Notes under the pieces: generated by a model
What the model was told of the DNA's origin: nothing
The model's database searches: none
Seen by the model: only the letters and a program-made list of their open reading frames with translations
Position numbers and translations under genes: made by a program
Part shown: positions 55,113 to 64,000 of the stretch, piece after piece
How the letters are laid out: each line of letters starts with the position of its first letter
Numbering within the stretch: position 1 is the stretch's first letter
Assembly: GCA_963576475.1 (NCBI GenBank)
Contig: OY754984.1
Location: 22,035,215-22,099,214, forward strand
Direction of reading: 5' to 3'
Origin: Molanna angustata
Taxonomy: Eukaryota; Arthropoda; Insecta; Trichoptera; Molannidae
Length of the DNA stretch: 64,000 bases

Positions 55113-55833
55113 AAGAAAATAAAAAAAGTAATGACACAAAGCAGAAACCCGCCGCATCGACCGAGAGGCAGTGTGCAATATAAGGATAACTACTCGTTTG
55201 AAGTAGTGGATCAATTCACTTACCTGGGCTCCAGTCTTACAGAAAATAATGAAGATCCAGCTAAAATAAGAAAAAGAATTACGGCAGCCAATAAAACATA
55301 TTTTTCATTGCTCCCTGTTTTTAAATCTCGCAGTGTCCATCGTAAAACAAAAGTCACACTCTACAAGACCATAGTCAGAACAGTGTTGGCATATGGATGC
55401 GAGACATTAACCATAACGGCGAAGATGTCTGAAACGCTGGACACCTTTGAAAGAAAGGTACTGCGTAGAATATGCGGCCCCGTGAAGGATGGCGATGAAT
55501 GGCGCATTAGACGCAACGATGAGTTGTACAACATATACCAGACCCCAAGTATCTCAACGCACATGAAATTACTGAGGCTGAGATGGGCTGGACATGTACA
55601 ACGAATGCCAACCTCACGGGTGCCGAAACGAATCATGACTGGACACCCAGGTGGGAGAAGAAGGGTAGGAAGACCAAGGCTGCGGTGGGAAGATGAGGTC
55701 AGAAAGGATGCGGCTCAGCTTCTCCAAGAGAGGAGCTGGAAAGTGGCAGCAGAGGACAGGATTGGATGGAGGCGAAAGTTAACGGAGGCCAAGGCTCGAT
55801 TTGGGCTGTAGCGCCATCGAAGAAGAAGAAGAT
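55113..55833 (+). mobile_element. RTE-like LINE, 5'-truncated, with 12-bp target duplication
   Basis: The exact repeat TTAGACAGTCCT lies at 55101-55112 and 55834-55845. The insert holds the open C-terminal frame and ends in a (GAA)n tail at 55819-55832. It fixes the tail type of this sub-family. Confidence 0.8.
55131..55811 (+). CDS. RTE-like LINE ORF2 C-terminal part (open fragment)
   Basis: An unbroken frame of 226 codons: FEVVDQFTYLGSSLTENN, RKRITAANKTYFSLLPVFKS, TKVTLYKTIVRTVLAYGCET, ERKVLRRICGPVKDG, LRLRWAGHVQRM, RRRVGRPRLRWEDEVRKDA and WRRKLTEAKARFGL. This is the region after the polymerase in RTE-like LINEs. The endonuclease and catalytic reverse transcriptase motifs are absent, so the fragment cannot mobilise. 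The start at 55131 is simply the first possible codon after the truncation. The lack of stops suggests a recent insertion. Confidence 0.75.
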   Translation: MTQSRNPPHRPRGSVQYKDNYSFEVVDQFTYLGSSLTENNEDPAKIRKRITAANKTYFSLLPVFKSRSVHRKTKVTLYKTIVRTVLAYGCETLTITAKMSETLDTFERKVLRRICGPVKDGDEWRIRRNDELYNIYQTPSISTHMKLLRLRWAGHVQRMPTSRVPKRIMTGHPGGRRRVGRPRLRWEDEVRKDAAQLLQERSWKVAAEDRIGWRRKLTEAKARFGL

Positions 55834-55845
55834 TTAGACAGTCCT

Positions 55846-57422
55846 TACTAAAACTTCGTTTGGGCAGTGAAGTTACTGTTATCAGGCTCCACTAATATTC
55901 GATATTCTTCCCGACTATCTAAAATCAATCAATTCCTCTCTCAAATTAAAAAAAATGTCAAGATGTGTGTATTGTCTGAGGATGGCAAAAGTATTCTTTT
56001 ATCGTTAACCTTCCTAAGTTGAAATATATGTTTTTTTTTTCTTTTTTATTTTTATTTGCAATACTCATGGTTACCCTACATATTATATTTTTGCTATTGT
56101 ATTATTTATCATTTATATTCTTTTAAAAATATTGTTGCAAGTGGTTTATAAGTACCCAACTGGCGACATTAGTGACATGTTGTTTTCTATAGTATTATTT
56201 TTGTGTCATTTATGTCTGTCAAAAATGTGAATTTATTTAACCTCGATACAGGTTTATCCTGATGAGGTTGAATACATTATTTCATATTAATTATACTCAA
56301 TAACTTGTAAGATTTTTATAAATATATAAAGCTAATTATCCTGTGTAATCATCAATCAAGTCGTTTTAAACTACATACCACCGAGGACAATAGTCTTTAT
56401 TGTTTCGTGAGGAAAAGTATAACACAAACCTTTTTGACATGTTAATTTCTGATTCCGTACCATAGTGCGTTAACCCTTCACTTACCGGAGTACCAACGGC
56501 TTAAAACATCGTCACAAGAGGGAAAAATTTATAATTCAAATATATTTACACATCCGTCGCTCGCAATAATAATAATAATAATAACGCAACAAAAAATATC
56601 GTATCCTTTTATTTCAACAGTAGAAATGTTCCTTTTGTGTTTCAAAAGCATCACATCTTCCTTTTCATCCAGCCGGACCGGCAAAGGAGTAGGGGCCAGG
56701 GGTAATGTAATGTGGGTTGCCATTTATTAAATTAAAAAACAAAACAAATCCCGCGGTTACAGAAATGCGTTTAATATTCATTGCGGAAATGTTTGAAATT
56801 TTCATTAGGACGACAAACAAAGAATCTAGTGGAGAGAGATAGAGAGAGAGAGGGAAGAGTCGTGTGGACGGAGAATTCCGAAATCTTCAACCCGACCGCC
56901 GCCTCCCCCTTATTCCTCACCCCGATCCTCAGCTACGTACAGCGGCAGCGGCCGGAGGGCGGGTGTGTGTGAGTATGTTTTATAATTATATTAAAATATT
57001 TTCTACATATTAAGTCCAACGTATGGCCACCGTTGGCTAAGTCAAAACAACCTCAGCGAGCAAAACTCCTCAAACTATGCACTGATTGAAACAGGACAGT
57101 CAAAATATTTCGAGAGGCAAACAAGGTTTTTGTGAAAAATTATGTTGGGTCTGTAGAGTGATTGATCGGTCATTGATCATTTCAATTTAATGTATCTATG
57201 TTTTTCTTTTTTTCAATATTCTGCTCTTGTGTAAAAGTTCAATGATGTTTTTTTTTAATCGTAATTGGAAATTTTTAATCTTATCTAGAATATATTATGT
57301 AGATTGACTGCGACATGCATATCCTTGTACTTGCCAAGTATTGTTGCTAACGACTGCTGGTATAATATTTGGTAGGACCGCTGTCAGTCTGCTGATTCAT
57401 GTACCAATACTTATTACTTACT
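55846..57422. other. No gene recognised
   Basis: Mixed AT-rich sequence. An (AAT)n run lies near 56564-56583, a GA-rich run near 56834-56855 and a GC-rich patch at 56870-56970. Short frames show no domain. Confidence 0.4.
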
Positions 57423-57650
57423 TTACTTTTCGTATGGCATATGGGCAGGCTTCTTCACCAGTTGTGGTTGCGTCCCAGGTCTTAGGTCCAGTTGCTTTAG
57501 CCAGTCCATGACATCCCGTTCCGCTCCATGCAGGCTGGTTGGGTCCCCTGGGAATCTGCGCAGTGGGCACTCCTCAACGATGTGGCGAACTGTTTGGTAG
57601 TCTGCACCGCAATCGCATTGCGGAGATTCTGTTTTTCCCCATTTCCACAG
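57423..57650 (-). pseudogene. I/jockey-type LINE C-terminal fragment
   Basis: The minus strand is open: WKWGKTESPQCDCGADYQT, VRHIVEECPLRRFPGDP, ERDVMDWLKQLDLRPG and a stop at 57423-57425. The CDCG and HIVxxCPLRR motifs mark the C-terminal cysteine/histidine region. It is related to 49096-49599. Confidence 0.7.
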
Positions 57651-58559
57651 GAAATAATTACAGCAGCCTACATCTAATACTTATTGATGTTTTATATATA
57701 AATAGGTGTAGGTATATATTTTTTTTATATATAAGTTGTATTCTTTATATTTCTCGCACTTGTTTCCTGCCTTAGCACTTTGCTCTACTTTATTTTTTAT
57801 AAAAAACTAATGTTTTTAACAAAATAATTTTGACTATTTTTTTAATTGGTATACCCACAGACAGGCTATGCCTTGTGGGATTTTATGTGTGCACGGTTGA
57901 TTTATTATAATTTATATTATGTTTATGTATATTGTATATTAACCATGTACCAAATCTTAAATGAATAAATAAAATTGGAGCGATTGGTTGATCATTGGAG
58001 TTATTGATGTGTCCATAGAATTATAATGTACAGAAGCCGCGTGTAGTACAAATTTCGAATTCAAATGTATGCCAAGTTTTTTTTACATGTGTGTGTTAGG
58101 CGGTAGATCGGTTGGTCTACGTATTATGTAGGTGTGCGTATCGGTAGGTGTACGTATACTAGAAATTCGTCTGTTTCAGCGTAGTTTTAGTTGGCATACA
58201 TTCATTGCGCTGACTAGATATCTGTATCATATATAATCTAAGGATATTTCGTTGGAATTATTTATTTATTTTCAGTATCAATGCTCATCTTAGCATTTAA
58301 AAAAAAAACAAGATATGTGCGCTTAGTATTATATAAAAGAAAAAAAAAAGGAAATCATTGTAGAGATTGGTTGATCAGTAGACTGATTGTTTTGTCATTG
58401 GAGTTGTTGGTGGTTGATTGGTCAATAGAGTGAGCGTTCATTGGAGCTAGTTCATCAGATTTATTTATCGGTTCATAGTCATTAATCGGGTTACACGACT
58501 GAATCTTGAAATTGATCTAAATGAATAAATTATAAACTCACGTATCAATTCGTAAATCT
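57651..58559. other. No gene recognised; probable LINE tail
   Basis: 57830-57978 ends in an AATAAATAAAAT-type tail and may be a LINE 3' end. 58370-58450 is rich in ATTGGTTGAT phrases. No coding region is supported. Confidence 0.4.
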
Positions 58560-59690
58560 CATAAGGTTTGTCTCGAAAGAGAATTTCGTTATAATATAAG
58601 GTTTGTCTCGAAAGAGAAGTTCGTTATATAAGGTTCGTCTCAAAAGAGAATCTCGTTTCGTATGGGTTAGCTCAAAAGAGAAGTTCTTTATAATCATTAG
58701 GTACATCTCAATAGAGAAGTTCGTTTCATATAGGTCAGTTAAAAAGATGACTTATGAATAATTGGGTACATCTCAAAAAAGAAGTTATGTATAAATAGAT
58801 AGGTAAAGTTTACGCCAAATATTTTGAACTTTTAACCGAGAAAGGGGGCGAATTGCACGTAAACCAACGAAGCAAAAAGACAATTTCGCGCTCTGCGCAT
58901 CCGAAAACTCGTTCAAGATGTTTGGTGAATATTATACCTACATCTTAAAAGAGAAGCACGTTTTATATATGTCAGCTCAAAAGATAAGTTCTTTATAATT
59001 AGGTACATCTAAAAAGAGAAGTTCTTTATAAATAGGTACATCTCAAAGGAGAAGTTCGTTTCGTATGGGTCAGCTCTAAAGAGGGAGTTCCTTATAATTA
59101 GGTACATCTCAAAAGACAAGTTCGTTTCGTATGGGTCAGCTGTAAAGAGAAGTTCATTATAATTTAATAAATCTCAAAAGAGAAGTTCGTGTCGTATGGT
59201 TCAGCTCTAAAGAGAAGTTCATTATAATTAGGTACATCTCAAAAGAGAAGTTCGTTCCGTATGGGTCAGCTCTAAAGAGAAGTTCATTATAATTAGGTAC
59301 ATCTCAAAAGAGAAGTTCGTTTTCTATGGGTCAGCTCAATAGATAAGTTATTTATAATTAGGTACATCTCAAAAGAGAAGTTCGTTTTGTATTGGTCAGC
59401 TCAATAGATAAGTTCTTTATTATTAGGTACATCTGAAAAGAGAAGTTCTTTATAAATATGTACATTTCAAAAAAGAAGTTCGTTTCGTATGGGTCAGGTC
59501 AAAAGAGAAGTTCGTTATAATTAAGAACATCTCAAAAGAGAAGTTCGTTTCATATAGATTGGCTCAAAAGAGAAGTTCATTTCATAACGATTGTCTCGAA
59601 AGAGGATATCGTTTTATTAAGTTCCCAATAAATAATATATAAGACAATTTTGTTCCTCGGATTTGTCAGAAAAGAGAAGTTCGTTAGCAA
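58560..59690. repeat. Minisatellite of AAAAGAGAAGTTCGTT phrases
   Basis: The core TCTCAAAAGAGAAGTTCGTT recurs about every 30-35 bp, and AATTAGGTACATCTC alternates with CGTATGGGTCAGCTC, giving a higher unit of about 60-65 bp. Units near 59180-59340 are most alike and the edges are more diverged. A unique insert lies at 58795-58930. Confidence 0.8.
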
Positions 59691-60121
59691 GTAGTAGGTA
59701 AATATGCAAAGTTTGAGAATGCGAGATGACAATCCTTGCGGCTCTTTTTGTTAATATCAAAATGTAGAGACAATGGTGGAGTAGAGTGGATGGGCACAAC
59801 AGGTAATGTGTGTACCAATTTTACCATTTCTTTTATACTCTCGTGTCGTGTCGTGTCCTGTTGTATGGGGATACTGCGTCACATACGTCATAAGTACACC
59901 GATTTTTATTTCATAATTGTTTCTCTTTATATATTTCTAACGTTTTTATTTTTTTTTATATATTTTATTTGGAAAACAAACAGAATACAATGGATACAGG
60001 ATACAATTATAAATAAGAATATAATATTGTAGCAGCGCCTTGTCAACGGGCTGCAACATGTATATCCTTCTTTGCGAAAAATGCATTGTCACCTCACATA
60101 TAAGAATTGTAGCTTTCATTA
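59691..60121. other. No gene recognised
   Basis: A T-rich run at 59940-59970 suggests the end of a minus-strand retroposon. Otherwise unassigned. Confidence 0.4.
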
Positions 60122-60500
60122 TTTACAAAAAACCAATTCTCTCAATAGATGGCGTTACAACAAAATAAATAAAAAATAATAAGATTGTTGTTCATAATTT
60201 CACCCATAGATGGCTGTAGTAAAAAATCCTTATTTTCAAGCGAAAAGAATTTCAGTATTACAATATATAGAAGTTTCAAAATTGAATTGATAGGGATCTC
60301 ATTAAAAAGGCATAATTGGCAAGCGCATAAAGTGATCACGTAAACCAGCCGATGACAGGTCGTAAGCCCTGTAGGTGCCTTGATTTCCCAGTTCTCCTAC
60401 AATAAATATTCCAACTTCGTCTCTATTGAGATAATTAAAAAATATCTTTGACTCCCGACAGGAAAAAAATCCAATGTTTGCGCATATGCACTAATAAAAA
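60122..60500 (-). repeat. Unclassified repeat family D, copy 4
   Basis: Reverse complement of copy 1 (2860-3260) over its full length with few differences, from CAATAGATGGCGTTACA to CCAATGTTTGCGCATATGCA. The short frame at 60142-60339 mirrors one in copy 1 and is not evidence of a gene. Confidence 0.75.
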
Positions 60501-60779
60501 TATATTCGATGTATATCCTCGATAATTCTCGAATATTCACGACGATTAACGAAGATCAACGAACACAGCTCACTTGTCGAAGCAAGCCAATCTACTACAG
60601 ATCTTTATTCATGCGTTGATCGTTTAACAGAGTAGAGTCGATTAATCTAAAATTTCTAAATTACGGATTAATGTTTTTGGAATAATGCCAGTGGCTGAAA
60701 TAATGAACGGTAATATTATTATTTTATGAGAATACCAAAGTCTTTTAATCTCGTTAACTAAAGCGGTGTATTTTATATT
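60501..60779. other. No gene recognised
   Basis: AT-rich spacer next to a LINE remnant on the minus strand. Confidence 0.35.
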
Positions 60780-60979
60780 TTTTCATCATAATTATTATTC
60801 GTAATATAGTTTATAATAATTAACAGTCTTTTTAACATTTCTATCACAAGATCAGGCAGACCACCTGGTAGTAAAATAGTAATATTTACAACAAATAAAT
60901 TATTATTATTATTACTATTGATAAAGATGGAGAATAACATAAGGGACAGAACTCCACCTTGCAGCACACCAGACAACAA
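60780..60979 (-). pseudogene. Reverse transcriptase fragment of a LINE
   Basis: The minus strand reads LSGVLQGGVLSLMLFSIFIN, the SGVPQGGVLSPxLFxIFIN block before YADD, followed after a low-complexity asparagine run by LPDLVIEMLKRLLI. It is a short relic. Confidence 0.55.
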
Positions 60980-61015
60980 AGTAATTAAAATATTATGAAA
61001 AATGAAATATAAAAA

Positions 61016-62141
<1,126 letters not shown>

Positions 62142-62903
62142 TATATTATAATTACACTCTTGCCCAAGAATGATACAAAAACATTAATAAATGCATTTGT
62201 CCTATATCAGCTTGATTACTGCAATGAAATTTATGCTGTTTTGCCTATGTATCATCAGCTCTTGGAATGATCCTGAATCAATAATCGGCGCTACACAACT
62301 TGTATATTATTATATTAGTATGTATCGGTTTAGATATTTATCTGCATCGTCTTATTGTTTTTAAATTTAAAAACAGTATAACTTTAACATTTTATAATAT
62401 ATATTTAAAGTATCGGCGCACAGTTCAATCTCCGGCGAGCATATTTACACATTATCTTATCCCGTTGTTTAGAATAGAATGTTGTACAAACAAAAGTGTG
62501 GTCACGTCATCATATGAATATTCGTGTTTTGGCTCCCACTTAATCCCTCACACTACCCTGGAACGGGCTTTCCGTATATCCCATCCTAGCCTCACACCCC
62601 TTCTAAATTATCACTTTTATAATACAATAATAATAATCGAGTAAATTTCAGAAGGATATAGAGTGTGAACCCTTGAAACAAAACAACATAATATTCAAAA
62701 ATATAATACATTTATTTGTTTGAATAAATTATATATTAGCAAGATTATGTAATAGTCTAAGTCCTGTCCTGATAAATATTTACGTTACCTATCTCACTAA
62801 ATATATTCAAAAAAGGCTAAAGCTAATATATCTATCTGATTATACCTTATTTCTTCTTCCTCTCTTTATCATTTTGTTTTCCTATCATCCCTATGATTAC
62901 ATG
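62142..62903. other. No gene recognised
   Basis: AT-rich sequence. Frames at 62300-62644 and elsewhere show no domain. Confidence 0.4.
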
Positions 62904-63745
62904 AAAATTCTTCGAAACACAATTGTTCGAATGCGCAATTGTACGAATAACAATTTTTCGAAAATCAGTTATCAGAATGACAATTGTCCGAAAGCAAATT
63001 ATTCGAACTAACATTTGTTGGAAAACCAATTAACCGAATTTAATATATTTTTGTGTCATTATGTTGCCTCCTTTGACATATTTGTTGCCAGTAAAATATA
63101 TTCGATGAAGACTATTATTACTTGTTGTATTATTGTTGGGTACGTATGTTTGCACATTTTTAATAACTGATGTTTGACAGCGCGGGATAGCCTAGTTTGT
63201 ACACCAGTTTATGTTTATCTAGTATTCACACCAATTTAGTTATTTTATTTTAATATGATAGTTATTTTTTTAAATATATAATGCAACTAGCTCATGCCAG
63301 TCGCAATTATAACTACAAACAAACCTAACCAACCTATTTTTACCAAAGTTTTGTAGGTTTAGGTTTAAAAAATAGGTGTACATCCTAGGATATCTGACAG
63401 CGCGGTGCGTCGCCATGTTGTTTATTCCATAGATTTTTATTAACATAATATACTATGTAGATGTAGTACTCCGTGCAAAAAGTGAGTCATTTGTTTTCGA
63501 TTCATACAAAATTTGCTAACTACGACATCTAGTATATTATAATAAAAATCTATGGTTTATTCCTCTCACAATACTACCAACATGACGTCATAAAAATTCG
63601 AACAATTGTAAATTCTGATAATTGTGTGTTCGGAAAATTGTTTTTCGAAAAAATGTTATTCGAATAATTGCCATTCGTAAAATTGATTTTCGTAAAATTG
63701 AGCATTCGAATATTGTTTTTCGAATAATTTTCCTGTCACCCATCC
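62904..63745. mobile_element. Inverted-repeat element built of ATTGTTCGAAT motifs
   Basis: The left part (62904-63030) and right part (63596-63740) each hold eight or so spaced copies of an AATTGTTCGAAT-like motif in opposite orientation, bordered by CCCTATG-type sequence. This fits a non-autonomous DNA element with long subterminal repeat zones. Limits are approximate and no target duplication was fixed. Confidence 0.5.
63428..63554. mobile_element. 127-bp MITE with 8-bp target duplication
   Basis: Inverted ends CATAGATTTTTATTA and TAATAAAAATCTATG, flanked by the exact repeat GTTTATTC (63420-63427, 63555-63562). The 8-bp duplication suggests hAT mobilisation (inference). It is nested in the motif-rich element around it. 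Confidence 0.8.
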
Positions 63746-63805
63746 CTATGAAATGTATCTACTTATATTCAATATTTTTTAATTACTTAGTTTTACTTGT
63801 CTTAA

Positions 63806-63881
63806 AACTCGCTGTGCACAACGCTATTGTCGTTCCAACCATTATGTATGCAAGTGAGACATGGGCATGGCAGAAGACGCT
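63806..63881 (+). pseudogene. RTE-like LINE family A fragment
   Basis: Reads LAVHNAIVVPTIMYASETWAWQKT in frame (the family A block at about 10960-11030) and is then cut off by a (CTT)n run. Confidence 0.7.
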
Positions 63882-64000
63882 TCTTCTTCTTCTTCTTCAG
63901 CTAGGACTATGTTCTGTAGTTCTCGGCACCTGTTCCTGGGAGGAGGACGTCCAGCTGTCCCTCCATCGTTTGGGTGGTCATCGTTAGGTTCTGGAGGTCT
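63882..64000 (-). mobile_element. Start of a minus-strand LINE tail, continues beyond the window
   Basis: (CTT)n at 63882-63898 is the complement of a GAA-type tail. The minus strand upstream reads HPNDGGTAGRPPPRNRCREL in one frame. It interrupts the family A fragment and runs off the window edge. Confidence 0.4.

Overview
The window is AT-rich eukaryotic DNA built almost entirely of transposable elements and tandem repeats. I see no convincing host gene, no rRNA and no intact tRNA gene. The mix of elements suggests an insect, most likely a moth or butterfly (inference): an R1-clade LINE, many 5'-truncated RTE-like LINEs, CR1-like LINE 3' ends, a Penelope-like element with a GIY-YIG endonuclease, non-autonomous Helitrons starting TC and ending CTAG, tRNA-derived SINEs, and several kinds of terminal-inverted-repeat element. 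No coding unit is both full-length and open. The longest open stretch, ORF2 of the R1 element, carries two in-frame stop codons.

Layout. 0-4.8 kb holds LINE scraps and one copy of an unclassified repeat (family D). 4.8-8.9 kb is an R1-clade LINE with three zinc knuckles in ORF1, then endonuclease, reverse transcriptase and a C-terminal CCHC finger in ORF2. 9.0-12.6 kb is an RTE-like LINE (family A) bounded by a 12-bp target duplication, with a CR1-like LINE nested inside it. 12.9-24.1 kb carries more family A tails, tRNA-derived SINEs, a CR1-like remnant and a 91-bp tandem array split by a family A tail. 25-29 kb holds a SINE, a palindromic MITE and two Helitrons joined end to end. 29.8-32.3 kb is a nearly perfect 2.5-kb inverted repeat of a Penelope-like element. 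32.7-40 kb holds small DNA transposons, several nested: a TTA-flanked MITE, a foldback element, a hAT derivative inside a TA-flanked element, and a second TA-flanked element inside another repeat.

40-48 kb is dominated by tandem arrays (about 130-bp, 68-bp and 275-bp units), SINEs and ACCGGTT-rich sequence. 48.8-49.7 kb is a mariner/Tc-type transposase remnant split by a LINE with a 16-bp target duplication. 51-56 kb contains a TTAA-flanked foldback element, a second SINE-3, three RTE-like tails and a LINE tail that appears to carry a restriction-like endonuclease motif. 58.5-59.7 kb is another minisatellite. 60-64 kb holds a second family D copy, a third Helitron with an expanded GA tract, and a motif-rich element carrying a small hAT-type MITE.

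The elements do not form a pathway. What links them is nesting and parasitism. SINE-1 shares its 3' hairpin with the CR1-like LINEs, which suggests it borrows their reverse transcriptase. The truncated MITEs and foldbacks would need transposases encoded elsewhere. All family and clade names rest on motifs read by eye, without database searches.
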